From Tanytarsus gracilentus (Eukaryota; Arthropoda; Insecta; Diptera; Chironomidae): DNA of 64,000 nucleotides. Below the pieces are notes generated by a model. It made no database searches and was not told the origin of the DNA. It saw nothing but the letters and a program-made list of their open reading frames with translations. The DNA is taken from NCBI GenBank assembly GCA_038502055.1, contig JAXRKN010000042.1, positions 3,782,001 through 3,846,000 on the forward strand. The letters run 5' to 3'. Below, piece by piece: positions 23,917 through 35,378 of the stretch. Position 1 is the first letter of the stretch; each line of letters begins with the position of its first letter. The position numbers were made by a program, and so were the translations under genes.

Positions 23917-25141
23917 GCAAAACTCCATAAGTAATATGAACATGTCAAGCCACTTAAGAGCTCATACGCTATTTTTATGCTTTAGAAATCTTTTGTGTGT
24001 TGAAAAGGAATTGTTAAATGCAGAGGTAATTGCAAGATTTCACAAAAAAATCATTTTTTTGCCTGCGGCAACTCTATTAATACCAATTATAATAATTTTT
24101 AGCTTTTCATAAAATTAAATTTCAAGCTTGAAACCGAAGGAAAAATAAATTCAGACCCAGTAAAAATCGTTGGTTCCAGGATTTAATTTGATAATGAATG
24201 GGATGATTTAATTTGACGATGAACTGTAACAAGTTAAACAATTCAAAAAATATGGAGGGAAAAAATGTAAAAGGAAATTTTTATGCGATGGTCATGAGGG
24301 ACAAAGATAATTTAAAAAACACTCAGCAACACACATACCAAATGCAATTCTTGATTAAATCTAGAGTTTAAACTCGAGATGCATACTATTTAAGAAAAAA
24401 ATTGTATGAAAAATACGCCTGAACTTGTAAAGAATGTAGCGAAAATTATTTTTAGTCTTTCATAACATTTTTCAATCTCCATTGCAATAAAAATTCTTTG
24501 ATGTCTCAAAAATTTACTTTTATGTGCCTCAAAGGACAAAAATTTACGAACAAACGTAAAAGTTGAATCAAAGCATTTTTTTACATTGAAATAAAACTTT
24601 TTTCGTATGGAAAAACACGAGTGGACAGTAGAAAAGAAACATTGTATAATGAGATAACGAAAAAAAAGTAATGAGATAAAAAACTCATAAGGATTAAAAT
24701 TTTTTTAAATGTAAAGAATTTTTCATTCACTCAAATTGCATTTTGGGAACAAGGAAGACACAGGAAACTCGAAACGTGAAATGTGACTCAATACAATTTC
24801 ATCTGTTATTGTTTGTCAATAACACATCACATCTTGGATGGTGCTAACAAAAAAGCCTTAAACACTTTTAAACTTCATCAAGATCAAATAAAAATTTAAA
24901 GAAAACATGATTTATTAATAAAATGACAAAGAAAACATTAAAACTGTAACATGAGTTACATCCTCATGAATGGATAGCTAAATAAGGGATTTGATCCTTT
25001 TTCGATGTGAATTTGATGAAATATTTTGTTAAGTCTCGTTTGAAAAGTTTAAAAAAGTGTTTGATGTAAAACATTAAAATAGACAAAAATATTCTCTTGA
25101 TTCTTTTGCTTTTTTAGCCATATCGCTCTGTTATTTGTTTC

Positions 25142-25167
25142 ACTGGAAGCAGTACGTTGCTTCCAGT
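25142..25167. repeat. Perfect hairpin, 10-bp stem
   Basis: ACTGGAAGCA (25142-25151) and TGCTTCCAGT (25158-25167) form a perfect stem with a 6-nt loop GTACGT. It directly abuts the GC-richer dispersed repeat at 25166. It may be the end of a mobile element. Confidence 0.8.
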
Positions 25168-25241
25168 CCGTCACGGGTCTGACTTGCTAGGTCACCTTGT
25201 AGCTCGGATAGTGGTATGGATGTCGGTGGTACATTGTTTGT
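25166..25241 (+). repeat. Short GC-richer dispersed repeat, copy 2
   Basis: Matches 7015-7090 in direct orientation at roughly 75-80%. It is followed by GTTATATAAAGGGG (25262-25275), a TATA-like motif with no convincing gene downstream. This would fit an element-internal promoter such as an LTR remnant, but no LTR boundary was found. Confidence 0.65.
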
Positions 25242-25385
25242 AAGTGACCAGACTCAGTCGGTTATATAAAGGGGAGAAAGGACGAGCTTAACATAAAACA
25301 TTCGCCCATTTTCAATACATTAGTTTGCCGAAGATAATTTTTTGAATTCATTGAAGTGGTCTTTTTAGAACATTCAGGGAAAAAA

Positions 25386-25433
25386 GTAATTTTGAGCCAC
25401 AGAAGGCATTGGTGTGTCATGCCTCAAAATTAC
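25386..25433. repeat. Hairpin, 11-bp perfect stem
   Basis: GTAATTTTGAG (25386-25396) is mirrored by CTCAAAATTAC (25423-25433) across a 26-nt loop. It is part of the composite repeat patch at 25142-25612. Confidence 0.75.
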
Positions 25434-25612
25434 AAACTACTTGTCCACGAGCTAAAATACATCATTTAGTCGAAAACTCGATACAAATCCACTAATCTAA
25501 TGAGGCGTTCTTGAGTTATGCCGAGCACATGATTCGTGAAAAAGTGAAAAAAAGATGACTAAAAGAGTCATTTACCTATCTAACTCATAGACCGATTTTA
25601 AATTTGTTTTCT
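25425..25612 (-). repeat. Degraded copy of the 19.2-kb element, left part
   Basis: The reverse complement resembles about 19310-19500. Landmarks are the CGTTCTTGAG(T/A)TATGCCG motif, AGATGACT followed by the CTCTAACTC-like segment, and GACCGATTT(C/T)AAAT(T/C)TG. Small gaps and substitutions are frequent. It supports an interspersed, old repeat family. Confidence 0.65.
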
Positions 25613-26454
25613 ACTTACAGCTTGGCCGGATCTGTCATCTGATCCATTTACACAAGAGAGAATATAAACGACGGTAAGATTTAATATTCAAATTGAGCAC
25701 TGAATTCACATTCATGCGCGAAAGAGATTTTCTGTCTCAATCTCCAATTATTTCGTTCACATTTTTTTGAAGCGAATGAAATTGGATTTTCCACTCGAGT
25801 TGCATTATAAATTCAAAAGGTATATCATAGAATGGCATAATTTTTTTTTGCTAGATCGAAATTGGAACTTCCATCTTACAACTTTTCTCTCATTTAAATT
25901 CATGAGATTTTGTTCAAAGTTTTAAATTAGAAAACATGAAGTGTGACAGCACAGTGTGTACATATTAGATATACCATATATAAATGTTATTGAATGTCAT
26001 CGTAATAGTTTGACTCAAAAAGTCTTTGAATCTCCAACTCTTTTTTGAAAATTTATCCTTTTATAGTGTTTTACTAACAGTTCGAGAAAAAAACATTGAA
26101 CATGAATTTTGATTAATCACCGCAACATTTAAACATTTAGGTACTCAAGTTCATTAGATTTAAGCTCAAGAAGCGCTTGAACTATATTCAAATTACTCAT
26201 TCTATTTAATTGGTGCAAAACATGTTTTGAATTTTACTTTTGCACTTCGCTCATTTTCCTTTCTTTAAAATTTGTTTTCATAAAAGTGTGTTCTCCCATT
26301 GGTACAAAAAGTTAGTCACGTGCTAGCTTCAATTTATGTGTAAACAAAAATAAACTGATTAAATTGATACAAAATACTAATATTTTCTTTACAAACCATC
26401 GAGAGGCAAAATGTGCTATAATTAAATTACATGTGTTTGAGTTGAGATTTCCTC

Positions 26455-27240
26455 TCCATCAATGGCAGACACGTGTCAAACATTTTCGGCTCTAATAGTT
26501 CATTATGATACTGTGAGTTCTCGTCACAGAAGACATGAAAAAATTACACAAATTAATTAACAATTTTTCTTTTCACCAAAATAAGAGTAACAAAGGGCGG
26601 TTATAGAATTATAAATGAAGAAATTAGTGTCGTAGTGCCACCTAAGGAAACTTTTCTATCAAAGCAGAACATTTTTAATCTTTTTTTTTGTGATATGAAA
26701 CTTTTTTATTTTTTTTTGCTTAATCTAATTAAGATATAAATTTAAATAATTAATTTTTATCATTCATTTCCGATTTAACCAGGAGGTAGGAAGCTCAGAG
26801 GTACTGAAAGAAGGGAAGAAACAGGGTCGTAATGCTATAATTATTGTCTTCAAAATTACTTTAAATCAACAATAAAAATAAAAAGTTACTTAGGAGAAAG
26901 ATGTCTGAAAAAAAGTTTATTAAATTGTCATTTCGGAAATTTGACGTTCTAAATTTTCTCACCAGAAGGCAAAAAATTTTGTATTTTGGAAATGGGAAAC
27001 TTAACGTCGGATCCGAAAAATATAGGTTTTGAGGGAAAATTTTTAATTTTTGTTCCCTAATCCTTTATAAAGGTGTGGCACAGCACTGCATATAATTTTC
27101 GCATCAATTTTGTTTAAATTTTTAAACAACCGCCATATTTTATATGGAAAATTTACCGTCAAAATTTACAATAGAACAAAAGACTAGTTACATTGATTTT
27201 TGTATTAGTTTTAAATAAAAAAATCTGTAAAATAAAAATG
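26455..27240 (-). repeat. Diverged flank of core B partner
   Basis: Aligns loosely and in inverted orientation with 10376-10900. Shared stretches include ATCAATGGCAGACACGTGTC, AATTAATTAACAATTTTTC and TTTTCACCAAAATAAG. About 250 bp of non-matching sequence sits in this arm. Confidence 0.75.
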
Positions 27241-28016
27241 TGCGAAAATCAATTTACATAGAATTTACAATGCATTGAATGAACATCGATTTCAATTCAC
27301 TGTTCATCACTTTTAAGGCTTCAAAAGAGAAAGAATGCATTTCAATTTAGTCGAACGTTTGAAGTTTTGACATTAAAAGGTGAGAAGAACATTAAAAAAT
27401 ATTTAAAAGCACGAGACACAAAATCTCCATCCCTCGACGCAAATGTAATAACAATTAATGACTGTCAGAGTCAAATTTCAAAAAGTATGAAAACATTAAA
27501 CATTTCCGACCTCAAAATTGACAATTATCAGTCACTCTCGGTCGGTTGATTAAGATCGATTAAAATTTATGAAATGGAAAATAACAAAATTTTCAACTTG
27601 CCGCACACATGTTATAATTGAGTTGGAATCTGAAGAGGGTGCTAAAAGATAAATCAATCATAGAAAATGAAATCTCTGTATGGAAAGGAGACAATATTGA
27701 ATGGGTTTTTAAAAACTATACATGCTCTGTTATCAGTATAGTCTTTTCGATATGTTTGATATTTAATAGCGTGGTTTAGTCTGATTTAGTAATTTGACAA
27801 TTATTTTCAACACCCACTCTTTCGATGTCCCTGTAGAGTCGATCTTTAATCTATAATGCCCTAAGTAAGGAAAATCAACAATGAAAATATTCGTTCTGTA
27901 ACATTTAGATGCTCAAGGGATGAATTCAATGCTGAGTTCACTTCATCTGTAATCTCTGAGTAAATGAGTAACTAAATAATAGCTCAATATTTTTTGAATT
28001 TTTTGTTTTCATACAA
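27241..28016 (-). repeat. Core B, inverted partner of 9600-10375
   Basis: The same 776-bp length as its partner, ungapped, with about 11 substitutions. On the distal side similarity drops abruptly, with only short matches (for example ACTTTCTCGTTTG near 28081) continuing outward. Confidence 0.92.
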
Positions 28017-30004
28017 GTCATGTAGGGAAAATTTACTTGGGTGAAATTAAAATTTTATGTTTAAAAAAATTGATACTTTAACTTTCTCGTTTGTCAAACA
28101 TTAAACATCTTCAGGATAACATTTCCATTTAAGTAATTATCGTAAAATCAAATTTTTCTCTCTTCACCCTCACACACGAAACACAATACTTCACTCAAGA
28201 GCTTTTGAGAGAGTTTCCGAACCCTTTTCAAGTGAAAAATGTGAATAAAATTATCATAATGATGTTAAATTCTCGTGCACGCAGAAAACATCAAAATTAA
28301 CTTAACGAAATAAATGTTTGTTGAGTATCATCAGCAACATATTCTCGCAACCCCTAAGGAAATAGATGGATTGAAAAAATTGAAGAACCTGAAAATACCA
28401 TTAAAAAGTGGCGAAATACATATATGCGTATTTTTGTGAGCTTTCTTATGTTCACTTTGAGCTAGATGTCGAACTGCTTTGTTAATATTTTTCTATCTAT
28501 TTTAATCAAATTTTTTTTAAATTGAGTCCAAATATTATCATTTAGCCTCACTATGGGTGTGGAGAATTAATTAAAATTACTGCAGATATGCTGAACATTA
28601 AAAGCTAACTAAAACATAATTTATGTTGCAATAATATTTTTACGACTATGAAGGAGACTCACGAGTGGTGGGAGAATAAAAACCTTTTGTTGGAGCGTTT
28701 AATTGCTTTGTGACACGCGAGGGTAAGAGAGCATCGAATTAAATTTCAATTCGTATTAGTTGTTCCTTAAAAAGGCAATAATCGAATGGTTTTTGATAAT
28801 TGAGCTTCCAATCAAATGAACGTTGACGGATTTTTACAATGCAATGAATATTTTCGACATCAAAAACATTTATTACTGAGCAATCCAGTTTGAAAATTAT
28901 TAAAAAGGCACAAAAAGAAAACAAATTGAGAACTACAATAGAATGGCACAAAAGACGATAAAAATGTGAGCATATCTGCAATTTCAGTGATTGTTCTACC
29001 AACCCGCACATGGATTATTTTCTCCATCGAGCGCAATGAATAAAAAACCATCAAGTAATTGCAGAGAGAAAAACATTTAAATTTAAGTGCAACGTTCAAC
29101 ATTTGAAAAATTTACGTGTGGGTGGATTGCAATAATGATGATGAATGAAAACTCATTCAAGAATATTTCCTTTCAATCCTCACAAAAATTTTCCCCGAGG
29201 AAATCACTGAATACTCTTTAGGTATATATAAAATTAGTTTGAATATTTTTAATCATCAATAACTCAATACTATTTTTTTATTGATCGATCGAAGTTCTCT
29301 ATTGTTCTATTTAAGCTTCTATTCATTTGAGAATTACTGTCAGCTCCTAGGTATGTTGCGATAAGATATCAAGGCAATCAATATTAAATGTGCTCGATTG
29401 CCATCATTTTTTGCTCGATTCATTTTTCTTTGCCTCCCTATCTCACCCACCTCCCTATTTCACTTTACTTCTAAAAGAAAACAAGGCGTGGCCAAATGCT
29501 TAAAATACATCCTATACATGTTTAGAAAATAAATTGAAGGGGAAAGTTCCTCAATAGCACTTGGGGAAATTAAGCAAATTACACAAATCCATTAAATTTT
29601 CGAGAGTTCTCAACTCTCAATTTTCACGATAAATCCATTAAAAACGTTTGCCACCCGATTTATGAGTAGAGTTCTTTAGATAGATTTTTGAGTATTGAAA
29701 ATATGTGGCATAAGCATGCAAAATAAAAAAGTGGAAAAATAAATTGAGAATGGCACCAAAGCGAGCATGTCTCAAGTGCGGTAAATTGGTGCGTTTAAAT
29801 TTTATTCCTGTGATTAAGTGCAGAGTTACTTCCTTATTGACAATAAATTAATTCAACATGATGATTATTTTTAAAATGTCAATTGTAAATAATTAACGTC
29901 CAAATATAAATTCAAATTTTGACATTTAGTTTTTGCTGCAAGGGCAGTCTGTTAGATTTCATTGTCAACAAAAATCACGTTTTCTCATTTTGAAATTTTT
30001 AAAA

Positions 30005-32605
30005 ATGAAATCAAAAAAAGTCACAATGAAGGGTAGTAAATCGGACAAGATTTACGCAAGGAAGACAAAAGAAATACAGAAAAAAGTGAATCCTTTTGAT
30101 ATGCAAGTTCGGCACGATAAATTTAAGGTGTTAAATAGAAAGACGAGTCACCATATCGGAAATCCTCTGGCGGCAAGGCAAAAGGCGTTCGAAAGACGAA
30201 AGGAGACTATAGGAGCCGAATATAAAGTGAAAAATAAGGCAAATAGGTTTGATGACAAGCGACGGAAGGGAGGTGGTAGTTTCAGGAAAGTCACTAAAGA
30301 ATCAATATACAACTTGAATGACAGCGAGGTTCTAACTCATCAAGGACAAACGCTTAATGAAGTCGAGACTCACGATGATCTCGTGCTTGACGAAGATGAA
30401 TTATCTGACGAGGACGAAGAACGATTAAATGGTAATAACTCTCACTACAGTTGATATGACTTCCATTTGAAATTATTTTACTTTTAGCAAATTTTACAAA
30501 GATGGCTCACTTTGGAGGTGGAAACGACTACGATGATAACGTTAGGGATCGCAAGACAGTCATCGACGAGCTCATTGCTGACTCTAAAAAGAGAAAAATA
30601 GAACGTGCAAAGGAACATGAGGAGATTTTGGACTTGACTCATAAGTTAGATAACGACTGGAAAGATTTAATTCCAATCGTTAATCAAATGGAGAGATCAG
30701 AAACACCTGAGAAAGGAAATCTAGATGATTATGACCGCCTGGTTAAGGAAATGATTTTTGATCCGCGCGGTGAGCCAACAGAAAAACTCAAAACTGAAGA
30801 GGACGTTGCACAGATCGAAAGAGAAAAGCTTGAGATACTAGAAAAGGAAAGGGTCCAGCGAATGAAAGGTGAGAAAATAATTAACAAAAATAATTATTAA
30901 AAAAATTCAAATTATTTCAGGTGAGGAGAATTTGGCAGATGAAATTAAACAATCCTACAGGTCTGCTGACGATCTCGACGATGGATATTTCCTCGAGCCG
31001 ATGATTGATGACGATAATCGTGTCCTCAGCTATCCAATTGATACAACTGAGAATAATCAAATTGAAAACTTTGAAGAATCTGACAAAGAAGGCAGTGAAG
31101 TTGATAAAAATGATAGCAGTTTAAATGAAATTGAAAACGAAAGTTTCGAAGAGGAGAGTTCTGATGATTCCGACGACTATGAGGACTTGAAAGTAAACTC
31201 TAGCAGCTCCGATGATGATGATAATGAGGCTATTGATAATGATAAAAAAGAATCACCCTCAATAGTTTCAGTCGATGACAAAACCAAAACGATTGATTCT
31301 CTTCCTTTTACGATTCAACTTCCGGAGAGCTACGAAAAGTTTATAGAGCTCGTCGATAAACACACCATCGAAACACAATCGATCATAATTGATCGGATTA
31401 TTAAAACAAATCATCCGAAGCTCCATCACTTTAACAGACAGAAAATGTACAAACTCTTTGCTTACCTCCTTCAGTATATCAATGATTTATTCTCAAACTG
31501 TGATGAAGGTAACATTAGCAAGTACTTCAAGCTTATCTCGTGCTTCAGCCCGCATCTTTTTGATTTAATTCATCTGAATCCCGAGGAGTGCTCGAAAAGT
31601 TTTCTCGAAGTTATTAAAGAGAAGTATGAGGACTATAAGAGAACACCAAAAGTTTACCCTAAATTGGATACTCTAATATTCTTCCGTCTAATTGGATTTC
31701 TCTTTCCCACATCCGACTTCAGACATCCAATTGTCACACCATGCATTATTTTTCTGCATCATATTCTCTCACATGCCAAAGTTAAAAATCGTTCGGATGT
31801 AGCAAGTGGATTATTCTTGGCCACTCTCGTATTGGAATATGTCAACATGTCAAAGCGATATCTCCCAGCAGTCTTGAATTTTCTCAGTGGCGTTTGTCAT
31901 TTGGGAGTTAAAAAGTCATTTATCTGTGCAACGAAACCGAGTGCGCCATTCAGTAAAGTGGACGAGCTTTTAGTGCTGAGTGTGGCAATTACAAATGATT
32001 TTCAAATCGACAAAAAACTTAATTCTAATGATTTCTTGAAAACACAGATCGATGAAGAGTTTAAGGTGTGTGCATTGAATACCTCAATTTGTCTAATGAA
32101 CGACTTTATAAAGCTCTACGATGACGTCATTGGTATGAAGTATTTGATAGATCCGTTCGAAAGTGTCCTTTGTAGACTACAGAATGAGCTAAAATTACCG
32201 CCAACAATGCAAGAAAATATTAAGTGTACGTTGGAGAATTTCGCACAGATTCGTGCCAACAAGAAGTTTATATTTAAGGCAAGCAAAAAATCAACTCCAA
32301 TGCTCCGCTTGCTTGAACCTCGCTTTGAGACTGTCAGCACAGATCGAAGATCAATGTTTTGTCATGCCGAAGGAAATGCAGCTGAAAAGAAAAAGTTACA
32401 GCACATGTACAAGCGCGAATTCAAAGCAGCAAAGCGTGAACTGCGTAGAGATAATGAGTTTGTCAATAAAATAAGACAGAAGAGGCGTGATCAAATGGAT
32501 TCGGAGCGTAAGGAGAAAGTTAAGAACATTTTCAATGAGGCCAGTATGCAGCAGCAAGAGTACAAGGCACTTAATAGAACCAAGGGCAGAAAAGGAATAT
32601 TTTAG
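30005..32605 (+). CDS. Nop14: Nop14, nucleolar 40S ribosome-biogenesis factor
   Basis: Join 30005-30431, 30488-30868, 30921-32605; 830 aa. It is the NOP14 component of the small-subunit processome, needed in the nucleolus for 18S rRNA maturation and 40S export. Family signatures: NPFDMQVRHDKFKVLNRKT near the N-terminus, LTHQGQTL, the AHFGGG block (created by splicing exons 1 and 2), the ADDLDDGYFL block early in exon 3 and DRVLSY-like NRVLSYP, a long acidic region, then the conserved C-terminal half ending in a basic RKGIF tail. The start at 30005 is the first ATG in frame and gives a basic N-terminus (MKSKKVTMKG). Length agrees with the family (about 810-860). It converges on CstF64 with 52 bp between stops. 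Confidence 0.93.
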
Positions 32606-32657
32606 ATTTGAAGATGGATTGATTTTATTGAAAACTGAAATACAGCAAAATTGGTTA

Positions 32658-33898
32658 TTATTTTATGTTGGTATTTTTAGCGATTTGCTCTTTTAGCGTT
32701 AAGATCGATGCTCTTTGCTCAGGTGGAAGGATAGCTATTTGTTCGTCGGTCAATTTTAGAACTTGCATAATTAATTGAGCTTTTTCCTGATCAGTTGCAT
32801 CATTTTGAATTCCTCGATGGAGCTGGGCTGCCAATGAACTTGACTGTTGTTGAACTTTTTGTTGTCTTGGATCCCTTGGATCATTTCTTTGACGCGGATC
32901 CGAAGGGAACCGCGTTGCTTGCTGTTGATGGGATGACCCACCTGTTCTTTGATCAAAAGCCATGGGAATTGTTAGTTGATTGGGAATCATTCGCATGTCC
33001 ATATCCATTGAAACACCCGCAGAAGAACCTATTGGCTGTTGCCTATTGACTCGGGGATCAGCCGAGCGAAGATCTACGTCTTGACCGAATGACACAGGTT
33101 GTAGTGGTTGTTGGCCCATTGAAGAGAGTGTCGTATTCATAGATTGAACACTTTGCGATGCTGATTGAGTTGTTGTTGGCGGCATAACGTTAGGTTTCTA
33201 GAAAATTTCAATTATTTTTTACATACTAATCAAAAATTCGTAAAAAACAATCTTACAGCGTTAGGCTTGAAGAGGAAAGTTACGGCTGTTGCTGGATCAA
33301 TAATTCTCATAACAACTTGAGCCTGGAGAAGCGCATAGGCGAGTTGAGGATTTTGAATTAGCATTTGGCGAGCCTCGTGTGGATTATTTTGAATGACCTG
33401 TTTCATCTGTTCAAATATTTTTTTAAATACACCTATTGTTAAAATAATTCAAATGAATTTTACCTGTTTCATTAGCTCGTACATTTGTTCGGGAGGGAGT
33501 GAAGCAACTGTCTTACTAATGACTTCTGGCGCTTCCTCAGCATTACAATGCTCTCCGTAAGGATTCTCAACTTGTGGGCCGCTTAGCAATGCAGCCATTT
33601 CCATACGAGATTTCTCAGTACAAGCATTATCAACGCGCAAAGTTCTGCCACCAATTTCATAGCCATTGAGGTTCCTCATAGCTGACAAAGCTGTTTCTTG
33701 GTCTTTGTATTCACAAAATCCATATCCTTTAGGCTTCCCACTTTCTCGATCAAAAACAAGCTTCAGAGAAAGTACAGGACCAACCTCGCTAAAGATATCC
33801 TTTAATTTTTCCTCATTCGCTTCATACGGTATATTCCCGACAAACACCGAACGCATCGATTTATCAATTATACTTTGATCTGAATTTTTATCGCCCAT
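32658..33898 (-). CDS. CstF64: CstF64, cleavage stimulation factor 64 kDa subunit
   Basis: Join on the minus strand 33898-33464, 33406-33257, 33197-32658; 374 aa. It is the RNA-binding subunit of CstF, which binds the GU-rich element downstream of poly(A) sites in the nucleus. Seen: an RRM at about 16-94 with RNP2 VFVGNIP and RNP1 KGYGFCEY, the hinge (CstF77/symplekin-binding) region through exon 2 (LMKQ, then MKQVIQNNPHEARQML), a Gln/Met/Pro-rich middle without the MEARA repeats of vertebrates, and the conserved C-terminal three-helix domain (QLIMQVLKLTDEQIAILPPE). It is close to the fly protein's size (about 420). Its AATAAA (minus strand, about 32628-32623) lies within 25 bp of the Nop14 stop. 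It is head-to-head with Prx3. Confidence 0.95.
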
Positions 33899-34081
33899 TT
33901 CTTTTTGCTTTAGTGCTGCCTTTTTTAATTAATTTTTTTCAACGCGTTGAATTTTTTTAACAACAACAAAATAAACTTCTACACCGTTTAATAATATAAA
34001 AAAAACGTCGACAATCGTTTCCACAAGGACCACAAAAAAAAGAGGCTAAGAATTGTTTTAAGAAAATTCAAAAAAATTATT
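33899..34081. promoter_or_regulatory. CstF64/Prx3 head-to-head promoter region
   Basis: 183 bp separate the two start codons on opposite strands. It is AT-rich with no TATA box in an obvious position. Both UTRs and both core promoters must fit here, so a bidirectional promoter is inferred. Confidence 0.5.
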
Positions 34082-35190
34082 ATGGCATTTGTTATTCACA
34101 GCATTTTACGGAACTGCGTAAGTATTTCCGATAGAATTAAACTTGAACTTTGCATTGAAATCTCGTTTCAGATCCGACAAAATTCGCGTCTCATTTCAAG
34201 TAAGATTTTAATCGTCAATGAAATAAAATTATTTTATGCTTCTTTATATATCAGCTTCTGCGAAACTTTTAACTGCTCAAGTTACAAAGCCAGCCCCCAA
34301 TTTTGCCGGAACCGCTGTTGTCAATCATGATTTTAAGGATATTCAGTTAAGCGACTACAAGGGCAAGTATTTGGTAAGTTTAGATCCAACTTTTCTCTCT
34401 TAACATTCAAATTTGAGATAAGTGTTGCAAATGAGCTTAGTAAAAGGTACAAAGCATTAGTTAGTTAAACTTTTATCAATGAACTCGTTGACCTTCAATG
34501 TTAACTACTTTTCACTTGTAGGTCCTTTTCTTCTATCCTCTTGATTTCACTTTCGTATGCCCAACTGAAATCATTGCTTTCTCCGATCGAATCAAAGAGT
34601 TTGAGCAGTTAAATTGTGCCGTGATTGGAGCATCAGTAGATTCACATTTCTCCCATTTGGCATGGTGTAACTCTGACCGTAAAAAAGGAGGTTATTGGTC
34701 AATTCCATTTTTCTAATTATTTTTGATTATTAAAATGTTTATATTTCCAGGTATTGGCGACATCAAATATCCTCTACTCTCTGATTTGACAAAGCAAATC
34801 TCCAAAGACTATGGCGTCCTCCTGGACTCTGGAATTTCGCTGCGTGGCCTTTTCATCATTGATCCAAATTCAATTGTCCGTCAAATCACTGTTAACGATT
34901 TGCCAGGTTTGTTTCTTTTGGATACAATTGCTTTTTGATTCAACGACCTTATTTTCATAAATTAAATAGTTGGACGCTCCGTTGACGAAACTTTACGTTT
35001 AATTAAAGCTTTTCAATTTACTGATAAACGTAAGTTAATTAAAAATCCAGGTCTTAAAGTCAAATAACTATAATTCAAAAATAATTCAGATGGTGAAGTT
35101 TGTCCAGCAAACTGGCATGAAACTAATAACAATGCAACGATCAAACCAGATCCAAAAGGAAGTAAAGAGTATTTTTCAAAGACTCAATAA
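34082..35190 (+). CDS. Prx3: Prx3, mitochondrial 2-Cys peroxiredoxin
   Basis: Join 34082-34117, 34172-34199, 34255-34373, 34522-34690, 34751-34906, 34970-35029, 35090-35190; 222 aa in seven small exons. It is a thiol peroxidase that reduces H2O2 in the mitochondrial matrix using thioredoxin 2. Peroxidatic Cys74 lies in DFTFVCPTE and resolving Cys194 in HGEVCPANW. The N-terminus (MAFVIHSILRNC, then IRQNSRLISTSAK) is basic with no acidic residues, as expected for mitochondrial import. The hyperoxidation-sensitivity motif usually GGLG reads GGIG, and the C-terminal YF motif (KEYFSK) is present. The first two exons (36 and 28 nt) encode only the presequence. It converges on Ns1. Confidence 0.94.
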
Positions 35191-35378
35191 CAGCTCAAGT
35201 TCACAATATTAGTAAACTCTACAAACGAATAAATAATGAACAATAAAATTTTTATGAATCACTATAAGATATGTGTTGGCCGATTTGTAAATAAAACTGA
35301 ACAAAATTGCATATAAATGCATTATATATTTGAATTCCTGAAGAATAGTTCATTAAATGATTTATTAAAAACATTTTT

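Larger units (their letters stand above)
18172..30004. other. Gene-free flank of Hmx (upstream side)
   Basis: About 11.8 kb without a convincing gene. The first few hundred bases should hold the Hmx 5' UTR and promoter, with a (GT)n microsatellite at about 18381-18400. It contains the 120-bp-unit element, core A partner, block C partner, a composite repeat patch at 25142-25612, core B partner with its diverged flank, and AT-rich DNA up to Nop14. A regulatory role for Hmx is inferred from isolation and duplicated cores. Confidence 0.6.

Noticed and set aside
23843..24112. 89-codon frame overlapping block C partner
   Set aside because: It overlaps a diverged copy of an Hmx intron, starts with a non-standard frame and shows no domain. 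It is a chance frame.
25262..25275. TATA-like motif suggesting a new promoter or gene start
   Set aside because: No open frame with family similarity follows within 500 bp, and the surroundings are repeat-derived.
29751..29853. Small ATG frame with a CLKCGK zinc-knuckle-like motif just upstream of Nop14
   Set aside because: Only 34 codons, no further zinc ligands, and no homology recognised. It could lie in the Nop14 5' region but is not supported as a gene.
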